From Lentinus brumalis (Eukaryota > Basidiomycota > Agaricomycetes > Polyporales > Polyporaceae), in NCBI GenBank assembly GCA_001792895.1, contig MARA01000013.1, positions 186,001 through 250,000 of the forward strand: a stretch of DNA of 64,000 nucleotides, given 5' to 3'. Positions 34,301-44,921 of the stretch are shown piece by piece (position 1 is the first letter of the stretch; every line of letters starts with the position of its first letter). Below the pieces are notes generated by a model. That model did no database searches, was not told the origin of the DNA, and worked only from the letters and a program-made list of their open reading frames with translations. The position numbers and the translations under genes are program-made.

Positions 34301-35189
34301 CTTCGTGCACGACTGGAAGAGGCTGCCGCTGAACTTAGCAGCACGGGATTACTTTGTTGTAACCCTCCACGGTACCATCAGAGGCGGCGGTTTCGGTTTC
34401 GACCCCGAGGTCGTCCCCCTTATCACGGAGACGCATGTACGTGGGGTCCTGCCAGGACTTTTTTCAACATCTTCGCTGACAGGGCGCCTCACAACCCAGG
34501 TTCGTAAGGCTCTCGACGGACATATGGATTATTGTCGGCGCAAGTATCGAGAGCACTACAAGGCGAACGACGGCGACGATCCAGACGCTAAAGCGAAGCG
34601 CAAAGCCAAGGAAGAAGAACGGAAGAAGCGCAATGCGATGGGTAGTCGCAAAGGAACGGTGAGCTATTCATCAGGTGCCACGCATGTACTTCAGACTGAC
34701 GTCTTGCTGTTTGGCCAGCTCTTCGACGCGCGCGAATTCGTCGTGCTGAACTTGGGTTATTCTCGTCATCATGTCCTCTTTGACAAGATGTTGTCGCAGA
34801 ACATGAGCGGTGATGAGCTCGAAAACCCGAAGGCGGCTCACAGGAGGTACCGCATCATCGATGCGCAGTGGATGAGCACGGCCTTGCGCACGTTCCTCCG
34901 CCGCCTCGATGGCATATATCTCGAGTATTGTGCTACTAGAGGCGGTGGTGGAAGTGCACCTCGGGACCGCATTCCATACTCCCCTCCCAAGGTCGAAGAT
35001 AGCCCGGCTCCGAATGGTCTCTGGAGAAACTGTTATGACGACGCGTGGCTCGCAAGCCGTCCCGCACATCGACTCCGGGAGTTGCAGATCATTGGCAGCA
35101 ACTACGACTTCAGTCTGACTGTGGAGTTTGACGAGGATGCGACGATGGCCGGGGACGGCTCGGAGGAGGAGATCGAGGCAGATTTGTGA
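25398..35189 (+). CDS. Conserved Agaricomycete protein of unknown function, split by an LTR element in an intron
   Basis: Exons read as 25398-25604, 27030-27105, 27150-27262, 27313-27459, 27518-27670, 27722-28036, [LTR element], 33662-33819, 33876-34092, 34150-about 34214, about 34215-34658, 34719-35189. Phases agree at every junction except around 34214, where SWQDLV ends in one frame and [12 protein letters not shown] begins in another; either one base is missing or a second gene starts at ATG 34215. The N-terminal half is Pro/Gln-rich with low complexity; then there is a helical segment ([16 protein letters not shown]). The C-terminal half has a charged region ([15 protein letters not shown]), a conserved [18 protein letters not shown] and an acidic end. 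This C-terminal layout is common in Agaricomycete hypothetical proteins. Role unknown. Confidence 0.6.
25605..27029. other. Abnormally long intron (1425 bp) with TCG-rich filler
   Basis: The first intron of the interrupted gene, bounded by GTGAGTATC and CACTGAC...CGGCAG. Every other intron in the gene is about 45-60 bp apart from the LTR-bearing one. The interior is rich in TCG/CGA words, including repeated CCTATCGTGG near 26570-26640 and CTTTGAGCCTTTGAG near 25986, and contains no supported ORF. It is probably a second insertion (solo LTR or decayed element). I could not find a TSD or TG...CA ends that match. Confidence 0.5.
28074..28078. repeat. Target-site duplication, left (CTGAC)
   Basis: CTGAC immediately precedes the TG of the left LTR and is repeated at 33649-33653 after the CA of the right LTR. 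Confidence 0.9.
28079..28822 (-). repeat. Long terminal repeat (element 3' LTR)
   Basis: 744 bp, TGTTAAGACC...ATGTAACA on the plus strand, carrying four copies of a 7-bp GGAGGTC unit near 28343-28370. Nearly identical to 32899-33648. Confidence 0.95.
28823..28836 (-). other. Polypurine-tract-like sequence
   Basis: On the minus strand this reads CAGTGGGGGGATAC directly against the element's 3' LTR, where plus-strand DNA synthesis would start. Confidence 0.6.
28988..28995 (+). promoter_or_regulatory. TATA box of the antisense ORF
   Basis: TATAAAAG inside GGACTATAAAAGTCC, about 50 bp before the ATG at 29046 of the plus-strand ORF in the LTR element. Confidence 0.55.
29046..30192 (+). pseudogene. 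Antisense coiled-coil / Zn2Cys6-pattern ORF inside the LTR element (frameshifted)
   Basis: Encoded on the plus strand, opposite to gag. After ATG 29046 the frame shifts within the run CCCCCAAAA at 29049-29057. The following frame to 29695 has a coiled coil ([20 protein letters not shown]...), then cysteines spaced C-x2-C-x6-C-x10-C-x2-C-x6-C (about 29352-29445), which fits the Zn2Cys6 consensus, then a Lys/Arg-rich stretch. A further shift leads into another short coiled coil ([20 protein letters not shown]) and finally an acidic Gly/Pro/Glu repeat tail ([19 protein letters not shown]) ending at 30192. Similar cysteine-patterned ORFs are common near Agaricomycete retroelements. The function is unknown; DNA binding is only inferred from spacing. 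The basic residues that follow the first cysteines in true Gal4-type clusters are lacking. Confidence 0.6.
30193..31029. other. Internal element region without recognisable coding
   Basis: This part of the LTR element lies where RT, RNase H and integrase should be. Both strands were inspected for RT YxDD-like and integrase HHCC/DDE-like blocks and none was seen. There are only short Ser/Pro-rich frames. Confidence 0.5.
31030..31320 (-). pseudogene. Retropepsin remnant of the LTR element
   Basis: In two minus-strand frames the outline of a gypsy-type aspartic protease survives: ALVNSGSS (the DSG-type catalytic triad with D replaced by N), a [12 protein letters not shown] block, and [10 protein letters not shown]...[14 protein letters not shown]. 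Stops and a frame change separate the blocks, so it is inactive as read. Confidence 0.6.
31447..32868 (-). pseudogene. gag remnant of the LTR element
   Basis: Starts [14 protein letters not shown] at 32868 just inside the right LTR. A capsid-like region reads [33 protein letters not shown] and [16 protein letters not shown], typical of Agaricomycete gypsy gag. The C-terminal zinc knuckle [14 protein letters not shown] (C-x2-C-x4-H-x4-C) is intact. At least four frame changes separate these parts, so no continuous gag can be read. Confidence 0.8.
32882..32898 (-). other. Primer-binding-site-like sequence
   Basis: Minus-strand GTATATCAGAACTC directly inside the element's 5' LTR resembles the TGGTATCAGAGC-type site used with initiator tRNA-Met in other gypsy elements, with mismatches. 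Confidence 0.45.
32899..33648 (-). repeat. Long terminal repeat (element 5' LTR)
   Basis: 750 bp; same as 28079-28822 except five rather than four GGAGGTC units, one 1-bp indel (CGGGAGTG versus CGGGAAGTG) and about two substitutions (near 33292 and 33318). Confidence 0.95.
33649..33653. repeat. Target-site duplication, right (CTGAC)
   Basis: Second copy of CTGAC. It lies 8 bp before the intron's acceptor AG and matches the CTRAY branch-point consensus. Confidence 0.9.
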
Positions 35190-35681
35190 CGGGGGTCTAT
35201 CCTTGAGGGTCGTGCGTGTCATCTTACTATTCTCCCCGTTGTTGTGTTTCTGCCTCCAGCGCGTCGTGCTGTCAACGAAGTCCCCTTCAGCAACTTCCTT
35301 CCCGCGCGCGGGCGTGCCGGCCTACGTTATTTGTTATGCGGATATCCCCCGCTCCCTCCGCTCGTTCCTTACAACCCCCCGTTCCCTCCGCTCGTTCCAT
35401 CATCGACTCCTCGCTCAAGCACACTTCCTGTAATCTACGTACCTGTATACACTCCAATCATGATCTATGTGTCGTCTTGTGCAGCTTCTGCGTCCGCTCC
35501 CACTCTGCCTCGCGCCCACTAGTACTCTCTCTCGCTCCCGCCCGCCCTCCTCGCGTCATCCTTCTCCTAAGAGTCCATGAACCAGTCCACGATGTGAACA
35601 GCGGCGGCGTCCTGCAGAGCTCTCACGGCGCTCGTCTGTCCCTCCGCAGCTGCCTTGCCCGCCGGGCTCCTACTTGCGCTT
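35190..35681. other. Intergenic
   Basis: 3' flank of the interrupted gene up to inverted-repeat copy B. A near-duplicate CCGCTCGTTCC phrase occurs at about 35360 and 35388 (CCCCGCTCCCTCCGCTCGTTC / CCCCGTTCCCTCCGCTCGTTC). No gene is seen. Confidence 0.4.
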
Positions 35682-36551
35682 GCTCCTCCCTCCCCGAGGC
35701 CTCCTCTCGCCGCGCCTCCCTCCTCTCGCCACTCCTCTCGCCGCGCCTCCTCCCTCCTCTCGCCGCGCCTCCTCCCTCCTCTCGCCGCGCCTCCCTCCTC
35801 CTCTCGCCGCTCCTCCCTCCTGCCGCCGCTCCTCCCTCCTCCCTCCTGCCGCCGCTCCTCCCTCCTCCCTCCTGCCGCCGCTCCTCCCTCCTCCCTCCTG
35901 CCGCCGCTCCTCCCTCCTCCCTCCTGCCGCCGCTCCTCCCTCCTCCCTCCTGCCGCCGCTCCTCCCTCCTCCCTCTCTCTCTCTCTCCTCCCTCCTCCCG
36001 CCGCTCCTCCCTCCTCCCTCCTCCCGCCGCTCCTCCCTCCTCCCTCAGAGTGCAACAGGCCGCCTGTTACGTGGCGGACCAGCTCACCTTGTCATGCCAT
36101 CTTGCGTGCCGTATCAGGCTCGTAACAAGTTCGCGACAGGTCGTCTGTTCAGACGCGGAAAAGGGGAGGACAAGTTGACATGTTCAAGCTATGTTACGGA
36201 CGGGGACAGGCGACATGAGAGCAGAGTTATGACGGCGCGCAACAGGTCTGTACGAAGTGACCTATTACGAGGTCGACCAGGACGGTGACAGGCCGTGACA
36301 TCACGGTGACATATCACGTTTTGCACGGCTAGGCCGGCCGGTAACATGTTTGTAATTGTTTGACTGTCACAGACCTTTTACGGCCTGTGGCCAGGCGACC
36401 TCGTCTCGACCGGAACAGCTCTGCTACAAGCCAGCTACACGTCAACTCGTCCGCACACGACCATCTGTGCTGCCAGGCCCGTGAAATTTTACATTGAGCA
36501 GGACTATCACAGGCCTATTACAAGGTCGAACATCTGCATTTGCCCGCCGTG
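35682..36551 (-). repeat. Large inverted repeat, copy B (expanded minisatellite)
   Basis: Reverse-complement counterpart of 5920-6635. The unique half (about 36050-36551) matches copy A. The satellite half (35682-36049) has six TGCCGCCG-phased 26-bp units starting at 35821, 35847, 35873, 35899, 35925 and 35951, against two clear units in copy A, plus extra CGCGCCTCC variants. The homology ends abruptly at GCCCGCCGTG in both copies. Confidence 0.8.
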
Positions 36552-36772
36552 AGATGGGCGGCGCAGCATCCTTATATAGATCGTGACCCGGTTCACTGCA
36601 GCAATTCCTATGTGCTGCAGTTATCGAAGTCACACCACGATTATGGAACGTGAGTGTCGCCTTGAATGAATGAAAACTGCAGGATAACTTGAACGGAGGC
36701 CGGATGAGAAAAATGGCTACTCTGTCGCAGGGGTCCTTCTTGACAAGCCTACGCATGAGACAAATGCGACGT

Positions 36773-38551
36773 TCAAGTCTGGAGCTCAATCTTATACAGG
36801 GGCGGTCAGTAAGCGTGGGCGACGCAAGTAGCTGCGGTATGACTTACCGCATCCATCGCAGCAACCAGCTCTTTGTAGCGAGTGTCCGCTTTGATCAGGT
36901 CCTCGGCGAGGGGTTGACACTTCTTACACCAGATGCGCTCGGAGGAACCTGCTTGCCCAGTCGCTTTCACGAGGAGCTCTTGCAACGGAGGGAACGGTAC
37001 TTGAGGCCCTGCAGTCGGGGCATGGTCCAGCATCCGACGGATGTAGCGACGTATCCATGTCTCCTCGGACTGAGGGACCTGTTGGGCCGGGGCGGCTGAT
37101 TGACTCGAAGTTCCGAAGGGCGAACTGGAGTTACCGAATATAGAGGTGATCGGTACAGCAGTAGTCTGATGGTTGCGCTGTGAGGTACCGAAGCTGAAGC
37201 CCGATTGCAGAGGGGAAGCGGGAGTAGAAGCAGGAGCAGGGGCAGGAGCAGGGGCAGGGACAGGAGGGAGACTCATCTCGTCCAGCGTCTTCTGCAGTCG
37301 ATCCGTTGCAAGACGTTCGCATGAGCGGTAATACGTCCACAGACGATGATACGACAGCGCGGGGATGCTCTCCATCTCGGCCACGTATGCACCCTCGAGG
37401 CATATGTGGAGTACCTGGCGGGCGGCTTCCTTCGCATAGACAGAATTTCCTGCCTGGATAGCGACGCAGTAGGCACGGAGAGGAGCGGCCTTGAGGAGAT
37501 CTCGCCAGCGGGAGAGGAACCGTGTGTCCGCGTCCGCGAGCCCATGCCGATCTAGTGCTACAAGAACGTGCACTATTTGGGGGAGATCGGCTGACAGGAT
37601 GTCGTCGAAAGCGTCGTGGTAGCAGATCCTGAGGAGCGTGCCGAGTACAGAGGAGTCCTCGTCGAATTGAAGGACTGGTGTTGGCATTGGGAATGAAGCA
37701 CTACCAGCAGCGGGCACGCTTATGCCCCTAGCTCGCTCCGAGAGTGATGGAGAAGCGGCAGAGAGCACGGCGTGGTGCGCGAGGAATTGGACACCGTCGG
37801 ATGAACGGCATATGATATCTGAGTTGGGAACGCTGCAGTGGAAGTCACGGAGGCGATCTCCTTCAGTTTGGGGGCTCCCGCGAGACTGCGACTGCTGCAT
37901 GGCCGTGGCTGGCGGACTGAGGAATTTGTAACCTGGGGAAACCTGCCCATCCCGGCGATGGAACTCGGACAAACGATAGTAGTCTCCTGCGCTGATGCCC
38001 TCCATGCCTCCGAGATCTTCGAACGATAGTGCTGTGACAATCGGGTAGAATGACCAACGGTTACGCCCGATAAGGGCATTCGCTGCACTACCAGCCACTT
38101 CTTCCAAGCGAAGGCGACATGCCGCCGCCCAGACTTGCATTGGGTGAGTATGCGCGATTAATTTGAGATCATTGGTAAGCACCGTGATAGCAAGCTCCAT
38201 CTCGAACTTCAAAGCGGCACGGAGCGCAGGCTCTATCTCCTGGACCGTCCTCTGCGCAGGCTTGTTGATCGGGTAGCAGATGCGCAAGAGCGTCTCAATA
38301 GTGCCGCTGTCCTCGCAGAGTTCGACAATCGGATGACCGTCTTTCAGGTCCTGTTGGTCCACCGGTGGCTGGGGAACCTCAAACATCCCTTCGAAGATGG
38401 GGGAGGCAGCGACGAGGATCTGGCTGAAGACGTGGAAGTCAACACGGTCGGATGTGCGGAGTATGATGTCTGCGGAAGGTGTGTTGAAGGGAGAAGGGGC
38501 AGTGCGAGGCTCAGGAGGGCGAAGCAGAGTGTTCGGTTTGTTTTCAGCCAT
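36773..38551 (-). CDS. Tandem-BTB domain protein with FG-like linker
   Basis: Exons 38551-36848 and 36790-36773 (18-nt micro-exon, IELQT stop); 573 aa. POZ unit 1 (about residues 22-125) has PSADIILRTSDRVDFHVFSQ and IETLLRICYPI. Unit 2 (about 245-345) has SDIICRSSDGVQFLAHH and LGTLLRICYHD. Between the second helical region and the C-terminal segment is a low-complexity linker: a Pro-Ala run (PAPAPAPAPASTPASP), then FSFGT, SIFGNSSSPFGTSSQ, which resembles nucleoporin FG motifs. The C-terminal segment carries a WCKKC pair also seen as WCNSC in the 47491 paralogue. The ATG at 38551 gives the family-standard start; the frame is open upstream without supporting features. Probable CUL3-adaptor class by family; substrate unknown. 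Confidence 0.85.
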
Positions 38552-40035
38552 CGCAGACAAAGAAAGGTGTGCGGGTTCTGCGCGGTGATACCAGGTAGCC
38601 CGGGAGCCCCTGAGGCCGGTCGAACTTGGAAGGCGACCTTGGTCAAAGCTCGTTGTGCTTGGGATCCCTGGCTGAGGATATTCAGCTGTCCAAAGGATTT
38701 TGTTCCGCTCAACATATGAAGATATATAATCGACGAGGGGTATGCCACTCACATCGCAGATGAGACAGGTACGACTCGGAGGTACCAGACCAAGGTGCAA
38801 CGTGCTAGTACTAGTAATTAGCCACTGTAATCGGAGTTCAAATTCTGCACCTACAAAGTTCAAGCTTTCAGTTGCTCAGCTTTCTTGCTTGGAACGAACC
38901 TAATTCTCTGCCAGGTAGAGCTCTGCGTCACCGACGACTCTTGTGGTCACTCACTGTGCAGCTGCTATTCTGCTGCCGATCTCAGCAGCGATGATAAGTT
39001 TACAGCCCGGAGCTATCCACCCGGAGGAGAACTTACTTATATCCGTGCCCAAAATCTGAGTACGGTACTCCGACGGGCGGACGTGGCACATCATGGATGT
39101 CGCCGACGTAGAGATCCCGGAGAGAGGAAGGTGCCCAAGTGGTATCGAGGTCGGGCGTGGCAAGTATTGCCTCCGATGATTGTTTTCTTGATTGATTGAT
39201 ATCGTCCCTCCAGGCCTCATGCATTCATGGGCAGAACGAACGCTGGCCATGGCCGCGCGCAACGTGAACGCGAACCTGATCCCGCCACGGTCGCAACCGC
39301 ATTCGTGCCTCACATCTGCTTCGCCCGCTCCTCGCACCCGGTTCTGCTCCGCCAAGGACAACATGGACAACCAGACCCTACTCACTGGCCTACACTGGCC
39401 AGGGCTTTGTGATGGTCCACTCTCCAGTGGATCCTCACGCACAATGGCGCGCATCGTTCTGCCTTCGACCCAGGCAGTCTGCGACCGCGCTCGACCTTGA
39501 CTTGGAAAGTCAGTTGCTCTCTTTTCGATGAGTCGAGCGCTAACAATTAAGTCAAGTTCCGTCTAGACTGCCAGGCCAGCCAGCTGCTGCGCCGAGATTG
39601 AGTTCAGGAAGAGCGTGATGCTTTCCTTGAATAGCTGTCCCATCGTCCGTGCGCAGAGTCTTCGCTTCTGTTGCTGTGCATATGTGTCCATTTTGGCAGC
39701 CGTCATAGCCGTTCATTAAGTGGCCTCCAGAACGGTCTCACTACTGCCCGACTGCCCGACCTTCCATTACGTTCCGCCATCTCATCCTCCGTCCAAGCAG
39801 CGATACTTTTGCAAGCAGTGCTACATACAGTATACATCATACTCGCACCCCGGACAGCGGCGTTGCGGCGTTACGGTGTGAACGGTGAGACACACATGTG
39901 CGCATGCGACAATCGTGTTCACTGCTACCTCAGTAGTTACTTGAAGAGTCGCCGTCCGGAGTTGCATTCAGCTGCGCGATATAAGGACGGGGGAGTGGAC
40001 CATCCCACGGCCCTCGGCAACACTTTGACTTCAGC
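38552..40035. other. Intergenic, divergent promoters
   Basis: Holds the upstream region of the BTB gene (TATA-like TTATATATC on the minus strand at about 38711-38719) and the promoter of the DUF6533 gene. Open frames at 38885-39199 and 39192-39500 have no family features. No transposon hallmarks were seen. Confidence 0.35.
39980..39987 (+). promoter_or_regulatory. TATA box of DUF6533 gene 1
   Basis: TATAAGGA lies 56 bp before the ATG at 40036. The second DUF6533 gene has the same octamer at 54559-54566. Confidence 0.6.
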
Positions 40036-41767
40036 ATGTCCTCCGACGCAGACGCAAATACTGCTGCAATCGTGGCCCTAGTCGACACCCCTGTACGTCG
40101 CATATATTCTCTTCGCAGATTACGGCCCGCTGACAGACATTGTTGAGCAGCTACAACGACTCTTACTTCATTCTCGCGATTTCGGGTGCGCTCTTCACTC
40201 CATTAGAGGGTCAAGTTTGTCCGACTGACGCGCTCCCTTGCGCCATAGTGCTCTTCATCTACGATTCACTCGTCATATTGGATCGAGAAGTCGCATGCTT
40301 CTGGACCCTTAGGCGTACCGGAGCGTCACCCTTGTTCTTCGCGAACAAGTGGATCTCCATGACGGTCTTCGTTATGGAGTTAGGTGCACTTGCAACCTTC
40401 CCTTCGGATAAGGTGAGCATCCTCAGGCTCTCAGTCCGCGCGGCCGCTCAATTCGACCGCATCCAGAGGTTGGTGTTGTCTGGACTCCCACATTCGGATA
40501 CAGCGAAATGACTAAGGACGTCCGTAGTTGCTCGATATACGGCATGGCGCTGCTTGCAGTGGAAGCTCTGCAGTTCGTTCCTTGGGCGGGTGAGTCATAC
40601 TCGTAAACCTCAGAACAAAGTGGTTGATACCAATCTTCTTGAGCGTTCTCGGCGCTTCGTGCATATGGGTTGAGTAGGAGCAAGCTCCTCGGACTTCTCG
40701 TCCTGGTTTTGTCTATGGCGCCAGTAGCTGGTAATCTGGTTAGTGGATCGATCTTCCAAATATGTAGCCGGACACAGGCTGACCCCTCGCGATGTAGGCC
40801 ATTTACGGCTATCAGCTATCTGGAGAGAACATACTGTGGTTCGGATGTCACCGTTCAGACAGCGCAACTGTGTATCTCAGCTTGAGGTTCGTTTCTTCCG
40901 GTCTCATTTCCCAATCAATCGTCAGTCGCACTAATGATCAGTCCGAAAGGCGTAAGTCTCCCAGAGACCATATGCAGTAGCGCAAGCTCATGCTAGGAAA
41001 CACACAGTTGTGATCAGCGCCCGAATTCCGCTCATCATTGCGGATGTTATACTCATCTATATCACCTGGTCGCAGCTCAGATTTCGGGACGCCTTGAATG
41101 ACATCCGACAGTCCAAGAGATTGTCGCTTTCGAACGTTCTCTTTCGTGACGGTACGTCCCTCGACCAGTATCGATATACATGTTGGTACTGACTACCTCT
41201 CCTACTGGACGTACAGGAACCATATACTTCGTGTACGTCCTCAAGCCCAGTCCATGGGACACCTGACCGATTGAGACACGTGTCTTAAGGGTTTTGTTCG
41301 TCTTGAATGTCCTTCACCTCGTCTTTACAGTGACGTCGGTAAGCCGTAAGAGCTATCCTATTCCTGCGTGCACGTCTTGATTCTCGTCTGTTCAGCTGGC
41401 GCTCTCGGACGAAGGCACGAGCTATGTTACCATATTCACCGGCCCGTACGTGTTTCACCAGTGACCTAACTGGTCATGGCTCCAAGCTCCCTACTCATCT
41501 ATGCCTTGGTAGCATCACAGCAATCATCGTCTCGCGTTTCCTGCTCGACCTACAAGAAGCAAACCAGATGGTCATCAGGCTCGGCCCGGACGCTTCAAGT
41601 GATTCCTGCAACAACACGTCTAGCTTCATCTCGTCCCTGGGCGCTTTCATCAATCCGGACCTTCGTCCGACGAAGTTGTTGAGTCGCCCATGGGCTCGCA
41701 CTGCGATGGAGAGGAGAAAGGCGGGACCCAGGCCTCTCAGGCTGTTGCGTCCTCTTCTTCCGCATAG
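40036..41767 (+). CDS. DUF6533-type multi-span membrane protein (copy 1; frameshift near 3' end)
   Basis: A multi-exon gene with about ten short exons. Starts MSSDADANTAAIVALVDTP. Key blocks are LFIYDSLVILDREVACFW (the DUF6533 signature), FANKWISMTVFVMELG, CSIYGMALLAVEALQFVPWA, SRSKLLGLLVLVLSMAPVAG, RIPLIIADVILIYITWSQ and VSRFLLDLQEANQMVIRL, giving about seven hydrophobic segments. Each block has a counterpart in the gene at 54640. The paralogue's acidic Ser/Ala tail is found here in a different frame (GGTQASQAVASSSSA, stop 41765-41767), so one base appears to be missing near 41661-41670. In the unshifted frame the ORF would run to 41960. Exact exon ends were not all fixed. Function unknown; 7TM-like topology is inferred. 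Confidence 0.65.
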
Positions 41768-42058
41768 TCGTCTCTGGCACCTACTTGTTAAGCTCGCACT
41801 GCAAGCTGTATTTCCGTCTTTCTTGAGTTTCGGGCTTGTTCGATCTGTTCGCGATGTATCTTTCTATGAAATCGTTGTACGCCGCACCCAATTGCTGTAC
41901 GAGGTGGAAGAGAACGTAACTCGGACCGTGTATGCCCTTGTTGCCAGCTACCAGCCGTGAAGGTGAACGCGAGAAACACACCACATCCAGAAATTCCATC
42001 CATCGGAGTACATACGTCAGTGACATGTGAGCAGACCTACAAGTGCCCGCGTATTACT

Positions 42059-44716
42059 TCAGGTCCCACTACTCATTTCGAGCAGCGCTTCTATGCTCTT
42101 CCCCAGATCGCCATCGTTCGCCTCCAAGACCCAATCCACCACCTCGACGTCCGCAGACGGGAAGATCTGCTGAAGCGTCTCTCGCGCCGCGACCACCGCC
42201 TTCTCGTGCGCCCTGTCGATCTCGTCCTGTAGGCCCGCCAGATCAAGATTGGGCGTCGGCGTGCGAGAGATGTGCGGAGTCTCCCCCTGCGCCAGCGTCT
42301 GCACGCGCGGGGGTTGAAGCATACCAGGTTGCTGCTGCGACGGGCCCATTGCCAGCGGCTGGTTGGTATACGGCCCAAGGCTCTGAGCGCGATATCGAGT
42401 GGGCGTCTCCTCCACATGCGGGAGGTTCGGGAACTGCGCTGATGAGGCCGAGTGGATGGAGGGCTGGGGCGAGTTCCGGCGTATTCGAGGCTTGTAGGGG
42501 GTCTGTATTGGAGGTTGGTACGCGTTTCCTGCAGGCCCTGGCGTGTGCGGGTATGCTGAGTGACTGTCCTGTTCGTACAGCTGTTGTTCCTGCTGCTCTC
42601 GTCCCAGCTCGAGTGGCGCGAACGGACCCGGGAGGTACGACAGTGTGTCCTCCGCGCCGTCAAGGACCTCGTTGAATATTCGACTAATCGCGTTCAGCGG
42701 CTTTGAGATGGTGTCTCCCGTCTTCTGTAGCAGGCGTCGCGCGTCTTCGCTTATCGATGTTGCCGGTGTCGGCAGCGAGAGTGGCTGCGCGGATTCCTCT
42801 CCGACGTGCGATGTCGATGAGCTAGCGAACAGAGGAGGAGTGGAGCTTCCGGATACGACCCCTCGCTCAGGTGTCTGAGACCCCGTGCTTGGTAGCGACT
42901 GGATTGCTTCTTCCACGTTTCTACGAGGGAGCATGTCAGTGAGTCACGATTGGACGTTGTGCAAGACGTGGACTACCTCTCGAACTCTTCCTGCGTGATG
43001 TTCGATAGTGACGAGTGATCCATGGTCTCGATGAACGACACCGCACCCATCTGACGACCGTCAGCTGGTGAGGACAGTAACCAGGCATTGACACCACATA
43101 CCAGGCTGGACAAGTAATAGCCCGCCTCGCTCTGGAGCTTGGTCGGATTCCTGAAACGTTGGATGAACCTACAGACAAGGTCAGCGGTACTTGGAATATA
43201 GCACGCAAAGTGTACTGACTCGACGTTCGACAGGAGGTGAGGAGGGTTCGCCTTGATGACGACATAGATCAGTATGGCACGAACGTGTCGGCACTCTCGT
43301 CCTTGTGCAGATGTCGTATTAACCCTACACCTCAATGTGAGCTTGTGCTCAGGATCAAGACAACGATAGGCGGACCGAAGATGACCTTGCAGCAATTCAG
43401 AATGCATATGAGCTTGTCGCGCGGGGCCTTGTAATGGTTGATCTTCAGCAGCTCTGCGATATGCAAGTCAGCGCGAGCGAGACCGATACTTGAATGCGTA
43501 TCACCTTGCTGAGCAAACATCAGGAACCCTTCGCTACCCTCGCCTTCCGGGACGTCTAGATGCTTCGCTTCTATCCAGCCGAACAGCGCGATACGTTGCG
43601 CAAGAACACGGTCGCGTTCTAGGTCATCTGTCGTAACCGGACGTGGTGGCACTGCGCGCGCAACTTGCGGGGTGAACGTGCTTGTGTATCTGTTAGTCGT
43701 CACCCGGGGCAAAATGGACAGGCACTCACAACTCGTATAGCCTGTTCATGACCAGCTTCTCCATGCCCTCCATCGCATTGTCGAACTCCGCATCCGACGC
43801 GTTCCGCCATACTTCGCACTCACGCATCCGCGCTGAGATGAACTATGTGCACGCTAAGTAGCGCAGCCACGAGGAGCAAGGATGCCGCTCACGTTCAGGA
43901 AATCGTTGATGAGCTTGACCTGGTCGTTCACCGTGAATGTGCGCTTGGCAAAGTTGCTCAAGAACCTGAGGACGATCAGCAGTCTGCCGCGATTGCAGGG
44001 GCCCTCGACTCACGATCGGAGGTACTTGGCCACAGGCTCCGCGCCCTTCATCTTCATCTGGTCCAAGAACTTCTGGAAGTCGAACGAGGGAGGTTCCTGG
44101 TCCTTCGCCTTCCCTGATGGCGTACTTCGCCCACTCCCACTGGCGAGTGGTTGATTGCTCGTACTGGGCGAATCATCCTGTGGACGAGATGGAGGCGAGG
44201 ACTGCTGCTGCGCGAAGGAAGATATTGTGGCCGGTGACGGAACCGCAGCGGCAGAGTCCAGAGAACGCGGTCGCTGACCACGAGTCAGGGGGAGGGCGAA
44301 GGTCCGCGCAAGGGCGGCGAGGGCAGGGAATGAGGGTACGGGCGAGGTCGGGCGATTGGGGGTAGAAGGCACTTGCGGAGGTGGTGTAACCGGTTCCTTC
44401 GCGGGGGTAGTGGTGGGTGGCCCTCAGAGTCCGCCCACGCCTGCCGAGCCGCCTTCTCCTCCACATTCGCTAGTGGATCAAACTCAAGGAGCACCTCCTG
44501 CTTCACCGCCGCTCTATCCACGCCGTCTTCCGACGCAGGCGCGGCCGCGAGCCCTTGCGTGACATCGGGATCCAGCTGGGGTATATTGAGCTCGCTATGC
44601 TCGTGCTTCGTTGGTGTGGTGGCTGCTCCGTCTTGCCATGGGTTGGGTTCCGGGACCGGATCGTCTATCTGGGTCTTGCGGAGAGCCTCGCTCAAGTCGT
44701 GGTCCTCGCTCGACAT
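42059..44716 (-). CDS. VPS9: Vps9-type Rab5/Ypt51 guanine-nucleotide exchange factor with CUE domain
   Basis: Activates Rab5-class GTPases on endosomes. Exon boundaries from the 3' end: 42059-42920, 42977-43050, 43102-43168, 43220-43324, 43376-43453, 43505-43680, 43730-43842, 43893-43965, 44014-44716, with introns of 48-56 bp. The N-terminus is acidic and Pro-rich; the helical bundle and VPS9 core follow (FLSNFAKRTFTVNDQVKLI, KINHYKAPRDKLICILNCCK, ADTFVPILIYVVIKANPPHL, SEAGYYLSSL, GAVSFIETMDHSSL). The C-terminus is a CUE ubiquitin-binding domain (ETLQQIFPSADVEVVDWVLEANDGDLGKSIEALL). This domain order matches yeast Vps9. Near 44400-44422 the first exon shifts frame between DSEGHP and TTPAKEPV, implying one missing base in a C/A-rich run. 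The 3' end faces that of DUF6533 gene 1. Confidence 0.85.
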
Positions 44717-44921
44717 AGTCACCGGGCAAGATTCGCTCAAGAGTCCAGATGTTCGCGCGATGGTAAGCAGCGAGGTGAGACGTGTCGATGGTAGAGTGTA
44801 GCGGAGGTACTACAGATGTCCGAGTATAGTGGTAGGCGGCAGAGTAGCAGCGCAGCGCATAGACGCCCCGTACTTCGAGGACGCAGCGCAGTCCACCTTG
44901 TCCATAACCACCACCACCACC

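Noticed and set aside
35567..36288. Several overlapping open frames of 150-200 codons
   Set aside because: Same minisatellite as above in reverse orientation; every frame is open because of repeat composition.
39192..39500. 103-codon frame between the BTB and DUF6533 genes
   Set aside because: No recognisable domain, no splice partners and no promoter signal.
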